Assembly (NCBI RefSeq): GCF_000959365.1
Contig: NZ_CP009555.1
Span: 2,294,001 to 2,358,000, forward strand
DNA from: Burkholderia oklahomensis C6786
Lineage (GTDB): Bacteria > Pseudomonadota > Gammaproteobacteria > Burkholderiales > Burkholderiaceae
Length of the DNA stretch: 64,000 nucleotides
Reading direction: 5' to 3'
Shown here: in pieces, positions 35,700 through 47,266 of the stretch
Position numbering within the stretch: the first letter of the stretch is position 1
How the letters are laid out: each line of letters begins with the position of its first letter
Program-made: the position numbers and the translations under genes
The notes under the pieces: model-generated
The model's input: only the letters and a program-made list of their open reading frames with translations
The model's database searches: none
What the model was told of the DNA's origin: nothing

Positions 35700-36635
35700 A
35701 TGCTGCTTCGACATCTCCGCTATTTCCTCGCCGTCGCCGAGCGGGGGAATTTCACGCGCGCGGCCGAGTCGCTGCACGTGTCGCAGCCGACGCTGTCGCA
35801 GCAGATCCGGCAGCTCGAGGACGCGCTCGGCGTGCAACTGTTCGACCGCTCGGCGCGCACGGTACGGCTGACCGAGTTCGGCGCCGCGTATGCGCGGCAC
35901 GCGCGGGCCGCGCTGCAGCAGCTGGAGGCCGGGCGGCGCGCGGTGCACGACGTCGAGAATCTGCAGAGCGGTTCGCTGCGGCTCGCGATGACGCCGACCT
36001 TCTCCGCATACCTGATCGGCTGGCTGATCGACGGCTTCAACGCGCGCTATCCGAACCTGAAGCTGACGATCCGCGAGATGCCGCAGGAGCAGATCGAGCC
36101 GCTGCTCGCCGACGACGAGCTCGACGTCGGGATCGCGTTCGACCCGACGCAGTCGCCGGAAATCGAAGCGACGCCGCTGTGGATCGAGACGCTCGCGCTC
36201 GTCGTCGGCCGCGCGCACCGCTATGCGCGGCGCCGCAAGCCGCTTTCGCCCGACGAGGCCGGCGACGAGCCGCTGATTCTGCTGAGCCGCGCGTTCGCGA
36301 CGCGCAGCAAGGTCGATCAGTATTTCCATCGCAACGGCGTGACGCCGCGCGTCGCGATCGAGGTGAACTCGATCAGCGCGATGCTCGAGATGGTGCGCGG
36401 CGGCCGGATCGCGACGGTGCTGCCGTCGGCGATCGCCGCGCGTCGAGACGACTTGTGCGCGATCCGGCTCGAGCCGCCGCTGCCGCGGCGCACCGCCGCG
36501 CTGCTGACGCGCAAGGGCGGTTATCGAAGCGCGGCGATGCGCGCGTTCATCGACTATGCGCTGGCGAGGCGGCGTGAAGTCGGCAAGGGCGGCGGCGCGT
36601 CAGGGGGCGACGAGGCATCGGCGGACGACGAGTAG
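35700..36635 (+). CDS. cynR: LysR-type regulator of the cyanate operon (CynR-like)
   Basis: A 311-residue LysR regulator. The winged helix-turn-helix is at 1-60 (LRHLRYFLAVAERGNFTRAAESLHVSQPTLSQQI), followed by a periplasmic-binding-like effector domain. It is divergent from cynT-cynS, the standard arrangement for CynR, which activates the operon in response to cyanate. ATG 35700 gives the canonical LysR N-terminus; the open frame from 35601 is rejected as a start. The C-terminus ends in a Gly/Asp/Glu-rich tail. Confidence 0.9.
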   Translation: MLLRHLRYFLAVAERGNFTRAAESLHVSQPTLSQQIRQLEDALGVQLFDRSARTVRLTEFGAAYARHARAALQQLEAGRRAVHDVENLQSGSLRLAMTPTFSAYLIGWLIDGFNARYPNLKLTIREMPQEQIEPLLADDELDVGIAFDPTQSPEIEATPLWIETLALVVGRAHRYARRRKPLSPDEAGDEPLILLSRAFATRSKVDQYFHRNGVTPRVAIEVNSISAMLEMVRGGRIATVLPSAIAARRDDLCAIRLEPPLPRRTAALLTRKGGYRSAAMRAFIDYALARRREVGKGGGASGGDEASADDE

Positions 36636-36935
36636 GCGCGAAGCGCACCGAGCCTCGTGCGCGACGTCTCCATGCGGCGCGTTCAATCGGCGAAGCGGTA
36701 TCGAAGGACGAAGCGGCTTCGATGCGCGATTCGCGCCGAAAACATGGGGAATCCGAAGCATCGCGCGACGCGCGCATCGTCGTTGCGGATCGCCGGCCGC
36801 CGAACCATAGAAGACGATGCGCGAAGCCGAGCGATCCGTGGAGCGCGACGCAGCGGAAAAAGCGAACGCGTTGAATGCGCCGCACGTTCCGACGACGCGT
36901 GGCGAACGGACTGCCGGCGCGCCGCCCGCCGCGCG
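36636..36935. other. 300-bp gap between convergent cynR and GntR genes
   Basis: No supportable gene, hairpin terminator or repeat was found here. Small open frames on both strands have poor starts and Arg-rich translations. Confidence 0.5.
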
Positions 36936-37628
36936 TCAGCCCTTCGGCGTAGGAAAGAACACGCCCGCGCGCTGCGCGGCGTTCGAGATGTGCGCTTCGA
37001 TCGCCGCGCCCGCGGCGGCGGGGTTCTTCGCGATCAGCGCGTCGAGAATCGCGCGATGCTCGTGATACGTCGACAGCACGAGCTCGCGCCGATAGAACGG
37101 CATCCGCTGGCTTTCCTTCATGATGTCCGCGCTGCCGCGCAGGATCGACTCGATCGCCGCGTTGCCGGCAAGATTGACGATCCGCATGTGAAAGTCGAAG
37201 TCGAGCTGCGACGCGTAGTCGAGCTCGTCGTTCGCGAGCGCTTCCTGCAGCGCGGCGACGTTCTCCTCGAACCACGCGAGATCCTGCTCGCTGACGGCGA
37301 GCGCGGCCATCCGCGCGGCGAAGCCTTCGAGCGCGAAGCGCATCTGATAGGTGTCGGGCAGCGACGATTGCTCGGCGAAGCGCCAGGCATGCGCGGCGTT
37401 CGCCTGCGCGCTCTCGACGTACACGCCCTTGCCCGGACGGATGCGCAGCATCCCGAGCGCTTCGAGCGTCGACAGCGCCTCGCGCAGCGACGCACGGCTG
37501 ATCTCCAGTTCGTCAGACAATTGACGTTGCGCGGGCAACAGGCTGCCGACGGGATAGAAGCCGCCCTCGATCCGGTCGCGAATCGTGGCGATGGCGGCGT
37601 CGGTGACGGTGTGCGGAACGTTCTTCAT
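36936..37628 (-). CDS. GntR-family (FCD/FadR subfamily) regulator
   Basis: A 230-residue regulator. The N-terminal winged helix-turn-helix has LLPAQRQLSDELEISRASLREALSTLEALGMLRI, and the C-terminal FCD domain has the metal-binding pattern of Asp and His residues (FDFHMRIVNLAGN; STYHEHRAILDAL). It is divergent from dctA and the ureide genes. A perfect FadR-like operator sits at the dctA promoter, so it is the likely repressor of dctA-alc-allA. The effector may be a ureide, glyoxylate or C4 acid. Confidence 0.9.
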   Translation of the reverse strand: MKNVPHTVTDAAIATIRDRIEGGFYPVGSLLPAQRQLSDELEISRASLREALSTLEALGMLRIRPGKGVYVESAQANAAHAWRFAEQSSLPDTYQMRFALEGFAARMAALAVSEQDLAWFEENVAALQEALANDELDYASQLDFDFHMRIVNLAGNAAIESILRGSADIMKESQRMPFYRRELVLSTYHEHRAILDALIAKNPAAAGAAIEAHISNAAQRAGVFFPTPKG

Positions 37629-37658
37629 GCGATTGATCGATTGCGCGGTCTGACCGGC

Positions 37659-37664
37659 ATTGTA
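37659..37664 (-). promoter_or_regulatory. Candidate -10 box (TACAAT, minus strand) for the GntR gene
   Basis: TACAAT on the minus strand, 30 nt before the regulator start at 37628; no clear -35. Confidence 0.4.
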
Positions 37665-37774
37665 AACCGCCCCCCGGCGCGCGCGCTCCTGTTTCGGGAA
37701 AGCGATGACCCGGCGTGCGCCGCGGTATCGAAATCGCCGTCGAATAGCACGGGTAATCCCTATTTCTGACGTTC

Positions 37775-37803
37775 TTGACTCGACTATATCGGCTTCCTAC
37801 TAT
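37775..37803 (+). promoter_or_regulatory. Sigma-70 promoter of dctA
   Basis: TTGACT (37775-37780), 17-bp spacer, TACTAT (37798-37803): the best promoter match in the window. Transcription would start near 37810, just before the operator palindrome. Confidence 0.75.
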
Positions 37804-37815
37804 CGTCCATAACAG

Positions 37816-37832
37816 TACTGGTCGGACCAGTA
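37816..37832. promoter_or_regulatory. FadR/FCD-type operator palindrome
   Basis: TACTGGTC-G-GACCAGTA is a perfect 8-1-8 palindrome containing TGGTCGGACCA, the core I know from FadR-type GntR operators. It lies immediately downstream of the dctA transcription start, a repressing position. Confidence 0.8.
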
Positions 37833-37872
37833 TGAACAGAGGAATCCGCAACCGTTGTGACGGGAGAACGCC

Positions 37873-39195
37873 GTGTCGAAGTTTCTCAATTCGCTGTTTG
37901 GTCGAGTGGTCATCGCGCTTTTGATCGGCGTGGCGCTCGGCGCCTTTTTCCCGCACTTCGCGCAGTCGCTGCGACCGCTGGGTGACGGGTTCCTGAAGCT
38001 GATCAAGATGGTGATCGGGCCGATCGTGTTCTGCGTCGTGGTGAGCGGAATGGCGAACGCAGGCGATCTGAAGAAGGTCGGCCGTGTCGGCCTGAAGGCC
38101 ATCGTCTACTTCGAAGCGATGACGACGCTCGCGCTCGGCATCGGCCTCGTGCTCGCGTATCTGACGAAGCCGGGCGTCGGGATGAACGTCGATCTGCACA
38201 CGCTCGATCCCGCGTCGCTCGCCGATTACGCGAAGAACGCGCAGAGCCTGAAGGACACGGCGGGCTATCTGCTGAAGATCATCCCCGAGACCGCGTTCGA
38301 CGCGTTCGCGAAGGGCGACATCCTGCAGATCCTCGTGTTCTCGGTGCTGTTCGGCTCCGCGCTGTCGCTCCTCGGCGACAAGGCGAAGCGCGTGAACACG
38401 CTGATCGACGAATTCGCGCATGTGTTCTTCCGCGTGATGGGCTTTATCATCAAGCTCGCGCCGCTCGGCGTGCTCGGCGCGATCGCGTTCACGACCGGCA
38501 AGTACGGCGTCGCGTCGCTCAAGCAGCTCGGACTCCTCGTGATCGTGTTCTACGTGAGCTGCGCCGCGTTCGTCGCGATCGTGCTCGGCGTGGTGATGAA
38601 GCTCGCGGGCTTCTCGGTGTTCAAGCTGATCCGCTATCTGCGCGAAGAGCTGCTGATCGTGCTCGGCACCGCGTCGTCGGACGCCGTGCTGCCGCAGGTG
38701 ATGCGCAAGCTCGAATGGCTCGGCGTGAAGGATTCGACGGTCGGCCTCGTGATCCCGACCGGCTACTCGTTCAACCTCGACGGCTTCTCGATCTACCTGA
38801 CGCTCGCCGTGCTCTTCATCGCGCAGGCGACCAACACGCCGCTGTCGATGCACGACCTGATCGTCGTGCTGCTCGTGTCGCTCATCACGTCGAAGGGCGC
38901 CCACGGGATTCCCGGCTCGGCGATCGTGATTCTCGCCGCGACGCTGTCGGCGATCCCCGCGCTGCCCGTGCTCGGCCTCGTGCTGATCCTGCCCGTCGAC
39001 TGGTTCGTCGGCATCGCCCGCGCGCTCACGAACCTGCTCGGCAACTGCGTCGCGACGATCGTCGTCGCCGTGTGGGAGAACGACATCGACAAGGCACGCG
39101 CGAAGCGCGTGCTGAACGAGGAACTGCGCTACGTGCCGGCGGGCGAGGAAGGCTCGAACGGCGCGATCGCGGATGGCGGCGCGCACGCGCTCTGA
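37873..39195 (+). CDS. dctA: C4-dicarboxylate:cation symporter DctA
   Basis: Proton or sodium-coupled uptake of succinate, malate, fumarate and related acids across the inner membrane. The 440 residues contain eight helices plus re-entrant loops of the DAACS family: VIGPIVFCVVVSGMA, TASSDAVLPQVM, PTGYSFNLDGFSIYLT and SKGAHGIPGSAIVILA are characteristic. GTG start at 37873 with GGGAG 6 nt upstream. The location is unusual: between an FCD regulator and two ureide-degradation genes, which suggests import of an acid linked to purine breakdown or use of the released glyoxylate. Confidence 0.93.
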   Translation: MSKFLNSLFGRVVIALLIGVALGAFFPHFAQSLRPLGDGFLKLIKMVIGPIVFCVVVSGMANAGDLKKVGRVGLKAIVYFEAMTTLALGIGLVLAYLTKPGVGMNVDLHTLDPASLADYAKNAQSLKDTAGYLLKIIPETAFDAFAKGDILQILVFSVLFGSALSLLGDKAKRVNTLIDEFAHVFFRVMGFIIKLAPLGVLGAIAFTTGKYGVASLKQLGLLVIVFYVSCAAFVAIVLGVVMKLAGFSVFKLIRYLREELLIVLGTASSDAVLPQVMRKLEWLGVKDSTVGLVIPTGYSFNLDGFSIYLTLAVLFIAQATNTPLSMHDLIVVLLVSLITSKGAHGIPGSAIVILAATLSAIPALPVLGLVLILPVDWFVGIARALTNLLGNCVATIVVAVWENDIDKARAKRVLNEELRYVPAGEEGSNGAIADGGAHAL

Positions 39196-39306
39196 CGCCG
39201 CGCCGCCCGGCATCGCGCGCCGGCGCGGCGGTTCGCGCCGGCGCTTCGTGTTTCAGGTTTTCCGGTTTTCAGCTTTTCGGATGCACATTCAACAATAGGA
39301 GACGAC

Positions 39307-40317
39307 ATGGCCGCCCCGATTCTCGATCCGAACGCGCCCGCGTTCACGCGCCGCTACATGAATCTCGCCGATCCGCGCCTGGGTGCGAAGGCGCTCTTCG
39401 CGAGCGACGAATTCTTCGCGCCGAAGGAGCGGATGCTCGATCCGGAGCCCGCCGTGTTCATTCCCGGCAAGTACGACGACCACGGCAAGTGGATGGACGG
39501 CTGGGAGACGCGCAGAAAGCGCACGACGGGCCACGACTTCTGCGTGGTGAGGCTCGCGCGGCCGGGCGTCGTGCACGGCGTCGACCTCGACACGAGCCAC
39601 TTCACCGGCAATTTCCCGCCCGCGGCGTCGATCGACGCGTGCGTGTCGGACGCGGACACGCCGCCCGACGATGCCGACTGGCAGGTGCTCGTGCCCGCGA
39701 TGACGCTGTCGGGCAACCAGCATCACTACGTCGAGGTGAGCAATCCGCAGGCCTATACGCATCTGCGCGTGAACCTGTATCCGGACGGCGGGCTCGCGCG
39801 GCTGCGCGTGTACGGCCAGCCGCAGCGCGACTGGAGCCGCGCTGCGAGCGGCGAGCTCGTCGACCTCGCCGCGATCGAGAACGGCGCGTACCTCGTCGCC
39901 GCGAACAACGAGCACTTCGGGCCGGCGTCGCGGATGCTGATGCCCGGGCGCGGCGTGAACATGGGCGACGGCTGGGAGACCCGCCGCCGCCGCGAGCCCG
40001 GCAACGACTGGGCGATCGTCGCGCTCGCGCGGCCGGGCGTGATTCGCAGGGTCGAAGTCGATACCGCGCACTTCAAGGGCAATTTTCCGGATCGCTGCTC
40101 GCTGCAGGCGGCGCGCGTCGCGGGCGGCACCGACGCGTCGCTCGTCACGCAGGCGATGTTCTGGCCCACGCTGCTCGGCGAGCGCCAGCTCAAGATGGAC
40201 AGCGTGCACACGTTCGAGGCGGAACTCGCCGCGCTCGGCCCCGTCACGCATGTGCGCTTGAACATCCATCCGGACGGCGGCGTGTCGCGGCTGCGTCTCT
40301 GGGGCGAGCTCGCGTAA
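39307..40317 (+). CDS. alc: Allantoicase
   Basis: Hydrolyses allantoate to ureidoglycolate and urea. The 336-residue protein shows an internal duplication: [19 protein letters not shown] with [12 protein letters not shown] in the first half, and [19 protein letters not shown] with [12 protein letters not shown] in the second. Both are the allantoicase repeat. It starts 111 nt after dctA with AGGAGA upstream and is followed by the ureidoglycolate lyase gene after 13 nt. Confidence 0.94.
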   Translation: MAAPILDPNAPAFTRRYMNLADPRLGAKALFASDEFFAPKERMLDPEPAVFIPGKYDDHGKWMDGWETRRKRTTGHDFCVVRLARPGVVHGVDLDTSHFTGNFPPAASIDACVSDADTPPDDADWQVLVPAMTLSGNQHHYVEVSNPQAYTHLRVNLYPDGGLARLRVYGQPQRDWSRAASGELVDLAAIENGAYLVAANNEHFGPASRMLMPGRGVNMGDGWETRRRREPGNDWAIVALARPGVIRRVEVDTAHFKGNFPDRCSLQAARVAGGTDASLVTQAMFWPTLLGERQLKMDSVHTFEAELAALGPVTHVRLNIHPDGGVSRLRLWGELA

Positions 40318-40330
40318 CGGGAGGAAGCGC

Positions 40331-40855
40331 ATGGAGACGCTGCATACCTTGCGCCTCGAGCGCCTGACGCGCGAAGCGTTTGCGCCGTTCGGCGACGTGA
40401 TCGAGCTGGCCGGCGCGCGCCGCATCCTGATCAACGGCGGGACGACCGAGCGCTTTCACGATCTCGCGTCGATCGACGTCGCCGAAGCGGGCGGGCGGCC
40501 GCTCGTCAGCCTGTTTCGCGCGCAGCCGCGCGCGTGGCCGATCGAGATCGACATGATGGAGCGCCATCCGCTCGGCAGCCAGGCGTTCGTGCCGCTCGCG
40601 GCGGTCGCGCGCTACGCGATCGTCGTCGCGCCGGCCGGCGAATTCGATCCGACCCGGATGCGCGCGTTTCTTGCGCAGGGCTGGCAAGGCGTCAATTACG
40701 CGAAGGGCGTCTGGCACCATCCGCTCCTCGCGCTCGACGCGGTCAGCGACTTCGTCGTGGTCGACCGCGGCGGCGCGCAGCCGAACTGCGACGAGATCGC
40801 GCTCGAAGCGCGCTGGCGGCTCGTCGCGGACGACGCGCGCGCGAACGCCGCCTGA
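40331..40855 (+). CDS. allA: Ureidoglycolate lyase
   Basis: Splits ureidoglycolate into glyoxylate and urea, the step after allantoicase. The 174-residue cupin-like protein has [39 protein letters not shown] and [16 protein letters not shown], the usual AllA blocks. GGGAGGAAGC lies just upstream of the ATG. The two genes yield two urea and one glyoxylate per allantoate. Confidence 0.93.
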   Translation: METLHTLRLERLTREAFAPFGDVIELAGARRILINGGTTERFHDLASIDVAEAGGRPLVSLFRAQPRAWPIEIDMMERHPLGSQAFVPLAAVARYAIVVAPAGEFDPTRMRAFLAQGWQGVNYAKGVWHHPLLALDAVSDFVVVDRGGAQPNCDEIALEARWRLVADDARANAA

Positions 40856-40878
40856 CGCGCACGCTGCGTGCGACGCAA

Positions 40879-40913
40879 AAAGGCCCGGTCAGGCTTGCGC
40901 CGGCCGGGCCTTT
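40879..40913. terminator. Bidirectional terminator between allA and fur
   Basis: AAAGGCCCGG at 40879-40888 pairs with CCGGGCCTTT at 40904-40913 between convergent genes; five A precede it (T-run for fur) and three T follow. Confidence 0.75.
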
Positions 40914-40958
40914 CGCATGCGCGGCGGGCGTGCCGCGCCGCAGGCGTTCGGGTTGCGC

Positions 40959-41387
40959 TCAGTGCTTGCGATACGGGCAGTTTTCCGTCGTGCACGAGCC
41001 GTACATCGCGAGCGAATGCTCCTGCAGCTTGAAGCCGCGTTCCTTGGCGATCGATTGTTGACGGGTTTCGATCTCGGCGTCGAAGAACTCTTCGACGCGG
41101 CCGCAGTCGAGGCACACGAGGTGGTCGTGGTGCGAGCCTTCGTTCAGCTCGAACACGGCCTTGCCGGATTCGAAGTTGCTGCGCGACAGCAGGCCTGCCT
41201 GCTCGAACTGGGTGAGCACGCGGTAGACGGTCGCGAGACCGATGTCGAGCTCCTCGTGCAGCAGGTTGCGATAGACGTCTTCAGCCGTCAGGTGGCGCAC
41301 CGGGCTCTGCTGGAAAATTTCGAGAATCTTGAGGCGCGGTAGGGTGGCCTTGAGCCCGATGTTTTTGAGATCGGTGGGATTGGTCAT
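40959..41387 (-). CDS. fur: Ferric uptake regulator
   Basis: Fe2+-dependent DNA-binding repressor of iron acquisition. The 142-residue protein has an N-terminal winged helix ([43 protein letters not shown]), the metal block [16 protein letters not shown] and a C-terminal Cys pair region ([11 protein letters not shown]). Divergent from bamE, an arrangement I recall as common in beta- and gammaproteobacteria. Confidence 0.96.
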   Translation of the reverse strand: MTNPTDLKNIGLKATLPRLKILEIFQQSPVRHLTAEDVYRNLLHEELDIGLATVYRVLTQFEQAGLLSRSNFESGKAVFELNEGSHHDHLVCLDCGRVEEFFDAEIETRQQSIAKERGFKLQEHSLAMYGSCTTENCPYRKH

Positions 41388-41405
41388 GGCTAGGCGTCCC
41401 TAGAG

Positions 41406-41411
41406 TACAAT
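41406..41411 (+). promoter_or_regulatory. Candidate -10 box (TACAAT) for bamE
   Basis: TACAAT lies in the fur-bamE gap, 130 nt before the bamE ATG; its -35 is unclear. Confidence 0.35.
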
Positions 41412-41422
41412 GCAGGGCTTCA

Positions 41423-41428
41423 ATAGTA
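41423..41428 (-). promoter_or_regulatory. Candidate -10 box (TACTAT, minus strand) for fur
   Basis: TACTAT on the minus strand, 35 nt before the fur start; a TGACTG at 17-bp spacing could serve as a weak -35. Confidence 0.35.
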
Positions 41429-41540
41429 CCGGCTTTTCGCCTTTTCAGTCATCTGTGACATTCTCGCGCGGCCTCGGACAAGGGCCAGCACGGTGAGGGA
41501 AATGATTCCAAGATCTCTTTTGCAACTTCAGAGGAGCCGC

Positions 41541-42347
41541 ATGCGGAGCACCGTCATCGCAGCTGTCGCCGTGGTCGGACTGGCCGCCTGTTCGTCGTAC
41601 GACAGCGTGACTCAGCGGATCGCTCAAAGCATCACGCCATATCGGATCACCGTCGTCCAGGGCAACTTCGTGTCGCAGGAAAAGGCCTCGCAGCTCCAGG
41701 CCGGCATGTCGCGGGACCAGGTGCGCGCGCTCCTCGGCACGCCGCTCCTGACCGACATGTTCCATGCGGATCGCTGGGATTACATCTTCTACTTCAAGCG
41801 CGGCTCGACGTCGGTCGTCCAGCAGCGCGATCTCGTGCTGAACTTCTCGGGCGATCGCCTCGCGAGCTGGTCGGGCGCCGACAACCTGCCGTCCGAGCTC
41901 GATCTGCTCGCCGACATCGACGGCGATCGCCGCGGCAACAAGGCGAAAAAGGCGGCAGCGGCCGTGGCCGCGAGCGCCGCCGCCGCGTCGGAAGTCGCCG
42001 CGGCGGCTCCGGTTCCCGAGGCCGAGCAGGCGGCGGACCAGAGCGACGCGAACGCGCAGGCGGCGCGCGCGGCGAACCGCGCGACCGCGCAGGTGCAGGG
42101 CCAGGGCGGCGCGGCGGGCCGCTTCTCGCCGTCCGCGCAGGCGGCGCCGAACGCGCCGACCCCGGGCGGCCTGCCGCCCGGCGCGGCTCCCGCGATCCAG
42201 CCGCAGTTCCAGTTCCATCGTCCGCCTCCGCCGCCGACGCCCGGCGGCGCGAGCCAGCCGGTCGGCCCGCAGGGCGCCGACAGCCTGCCGAACCAGCCGC
42301 TCACGGCGCCGGCGCCCGCATCCGGCGCGCAGGGAACGGGCGGTTGA
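41541..42347 (+). CDS. bamE: Outer membrane assembly lipoprotein BamE with long C-terminal tail
   Basis: Lipoprotein of the BAM complex that inserts outer-membrane beta-barrels. From ATG 41541 (GAGGAG 4 nt upstream) the 268-residue precursor has a signal peptide with lipobox LAAC. The BamE/SmpA core follows: ITPYRITVVQGNFVSQEK, LQAGMSRDQVRALLGTPLLTDMFHADRWDYIFYF. E. coli BamE is about 113 residues; here an extra 140 or so residues form an Ala/Pro/Gln-rich low-complexity tail. Divergent from fur. Confidence 0.92.
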   Translation: MRSTVIAAVAVVGLAACSSYDSVTQRIAQSITPYRITVVQGNFVSQEKASQLQAGMSRDQVRALLGTPLLTDMFHADRWDYIFYFKRGSTSVVQQRDLVLNFSGDRLASWSGADNLPSELDLLADIDGDRRGNKAKKAAAAVAASAAAASEVAAAAPVPEAEQAADQSDANAQAARAANRATAQVQGQGGAAGRFSPSAQAAPNAPTPGGLPPGAAPAIQPQFQFHRPPPPPTPGGASQPVGPQGADSLPNQPLTAPAPASGAQGTGG

Positions 42348-42412
42348 TCCGCCAGTCCGAATCAAACCGGGGCGGCATGCGCCGCCCGTCTTTCATTCGT
42401 AGCAGGTAGCGC

Positions 42413-43219
42413 ATGTCGTCCATGAAGATTGCGATTGCTGGTGCGTCGGGCCGGATGGGCCGGATGCTGATCGAAGCGGTGCTCGCCGCGCCCGACGCGA
42501 CGCTCGTCGGCGCGCTCGACCGCGCGGACTCGCCGCAGCTCGGCCAGGACGCGGGCGCATTCCTCGGCAAGCAAACCGGAATCGCGCTCACCGACGATCT
42601 CGAGCGCGTGTGCGCCGAGGCCGACTACCTGATCGACTTCACCCGACCCGAAGGCACGCTCGTCCACCTGGACGCCGCGCTGCGCCACGACGTGAAGCTC
42701 GTGATCGGCACGACGGGCTTCAGCGAGCCGCAGAAGGAGAGTCTGCGCGCGGCGGGCGAGAAGATCGCGCTCGTGTTCTCGGCGAACATGAGCGTCGGCG
42801 TGAACGTCACGATGAAGCTGCTCGAATTCGCGGCGAAGCAGTTCGCACAGGGCTACGACATCGAGATCGTCGAGGCGCACCATCGGCACAAGGTCGACGC
42901 GCCGTCCGGCACCGCGCTGATGATGGGCGAGACGATCGCGGCCGCGCTCGGCCGCTCGCTCGACGATTGCGCGGTCTACGGCCGCCACGGCGTGACGGGC
43001 GAGCGCGATCCGTCGACGATCGGTTTCTCGGCGATCCGCGGCGGCGACATCGTCGGCGATCACACGGTGCTCTTCGCCGGCATTGGCGAGCGCATCGAGA
43101 TCACGCACAAGTCGGCGAGCCGCGTGTCGTATGCGCAGGGCTCGCTGCGCGCGGCGCGCTTCCTCGCCGGCCACGCGACCGGCTTCTTCGACATGCAGGA
43201 CGTGCTCGGCCTGCGCTGA
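42413..43219 (+). CDS. dapB: 4-hydroxy-tetrahydrodipicolinate reductase
   Basis: NAD(P)H-dependent step of the diaminopimelate/lysine pathway. The 268 residues include [13 protein letters not shown] at the start for the cofactor, [16 protein letters not shown], and the catalytic [14 protein letters not shown]. The ATG at 42413 has a CAGGTAG-like site upstream; ATG 42422 (three residues shorter) is an equal alternative. It is followed after 20 nt by the ExbB-like gene. Confidence 0.95.
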   Translation: MSSMKIAIAGASGRMGRMLIEAVLAAPDATLVGALDRADSPQLGQDAGAFLGKQTGIALTDDLERVCAEADYLIDFTRPEGTLVHLDAALRHDVKLVIGTTGFSEPQKESLRAAGEKIALVFSANMSVGVNVTMKLLEFAAKQFAQGYDIEIVEAHHRHKVDAPSGTALMMGETIAAALGRSLDDCAVYGRHGVTGERDPSTIGFSAIRGGDIVGDHTVLFAGIGERIEITHKSASRVSYAQGSLRAARFLAGHATGFFDMQDVLGLR

Positions 43220-43239
43220 GCGTCACCCCGCGGGCACCG

Positions 43240-43935
43240 ATGGCGATCCCGACCGGCATCCTCCATTACCTCGAGAGCGGCGACGCGGTCACGCACGCGG
43301 TCGCGTACGTGCTGCTCGCGATGTCGGTCGCGAGCTGGTGCTTCCTGCTCGTGAAGGCGTGGGTGCTCGTGCGCGCGAAGCGCCAGGGGCCCGCCGCGCT
43401 CGCCGCGTTCTGGCGGGCGGCGACGCTCGACGACGGGATCGCCGCACTGCGCGCGACCGACAAGGAGCGCGTGTTCGCGCCGCTCGCGGAGGCCGCGCGC
43501 GACGCCGACGCCGCGTCGCGCACCGAGCCGCGGGCGCTCGCCGCCCGCGTCGAGCGCGGCGAGCGGGTGCTGCGCGCGCTGCGCCACGCGCTGCGCACGT
43601 CGCAGCGGCGGCTCGAGTTCGGCCAGGTGCTGCTCGCGTCGATCGGCAGCACCGCGCCGTTCGTCGGCCTGCTCGGCACCGTCTGGGGGATCTATCACGC
43701 GCTCGGCAGCATCGCGGCGAGCGGGCAGGCGCAGATCGAGAACGTCGCCGGCCCGGTCGGCGAGGCGCTCATCATGACCGCGTTCGGCCTCGTCGTCGCG
43801 ATTCCGGCGGTGCTCGCGTACAACATTCTCGGGCGGCTCGTGCGCCAACTCGTCGAGGAGCTCGACGGCTTCGCGCGCGATCTGCACGTGTTCGTCTGCG
43901 GCGAGCCGGCCGCCACCCCGGCCGCCACCGCTTAG
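43240..43935 (+). CDS. MotA/TolQ/ExbB proton channel family protein
   Basis: A 231-residue inner-membrane protein with three hydrophobic segments. The first is at about 20-40; the second and third lie in the C-terminal half with the conserved LLASIGSTAPFVGLLGTVWGIYHA and GEALIMTAFGLVVAIPAVLAYN blocks. It is the larger stator subunit that, with an ExbD/TolR partner, turns proton flow into mechanical energy. The partner gene follows after 35 nt. No TonB or TolA gene is in the window, so ExbB versus TolQ is undecided; ExbB-like is more likely because no tol-pal genes are present. Confidence 0.9.
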   Translation: MAIPTGILHYLESGDAVTHAVAYVLLAMSVASWCFLLVKAWVLVRAKRQGPAALAAFWRAATLDDGIAALRATDKERVFAPLAEAARDADAASRTEPRALAARVERGERVLRALRHALRTSQRRLEFGQVLLASIGSTAPFVGLLGTVWGIYHALGSIAASGQAQIENVAGPVGEALIMTAFGLVVAIPAVLAYNILGRLVRQLVEELDGFARDLHVFVCGEPAATPAATA

Positions 43936-43970
43936 GCGGCGTTTCGATCCCGATCCAGCGAGGAGGCGGC

Positions 43971-44459
43971 ATGGCGTTCGGCGGACTCGATCACCAGCAC
44001 ACATCGCAGCCGATGGCGGACATCAACATGACGCCGCTCATCGACGTGATGCTCGTCCTGCTCGTCATTTTCATCATCACGGCGCCGCTCCTCACGCACG
44101 CGATCCGGCTCGATTTGCCGAAGGTCGCGGCGGCGCCCGCGCGCGAGACGCCCGAGACGATCACGGTGTCGATCGACGCGGCGGGCAAGCTGTACTGGAA
44201 CGACGCGCCCGTCGCGTTCGACACGCTCGCCGCGCGGCTGCGCGACGCGGCGGCGGGCGGCAAGGATCCGGAGCTGCATCTGCGCGCCGCGCGCGCCGCC
44301 CGCTACGACTCGATCGCGCAGGTGATGGGCGCGGCGCAGCAGGCGGGCATCGCGCGGATCGGCTTCGTCACCGACGCGTCCGCGAAGCCGCCCGCGCGGC
44401 CGTCGCCGCAGTCGTCGCCGCAGCCGCAATCGCCGCTCGCGCCGTCCGCGCCGCGCTGA
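43971..44459 (+). CDS. ExbD/TolR family biopolymer transport protein
   Basis: A 162-residue protein with one N-terminal membrane segment (MADINMTPLIDVMLVLLVIF), whose aspartate in LIDVML is the conserved proton-carrying residue of ExbD/TolR. A periplasmic domain of about 90 residues follows, then a Pro/Ser/Gln-rich end. AGGAGG lies 4 nt upstream of ATG 43971. It is the partner of the preceding channel subunit. Confidence 0.92.
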   Translation: MAFGGLDHQHTSQPMADINMTPLIDVMLVLLVIFIITAPLLTHAIRLDLPKVAAAPARETPETITVSIDAAGKLYWNDAPVAFDTLAARLRDAAAGGKDPELHLRAARAARYDSIAQVMGAAQQAGIARIGFVTDASAKPPARPSPQSSPQPQSPLAPSAPR

Positions 44460-47225
<2,766 letters not shown>

Positions 47226-47266
47226 CGGCGCACGGCGGCGCAGGCACGCATCAGCAAGGAGCGAAG

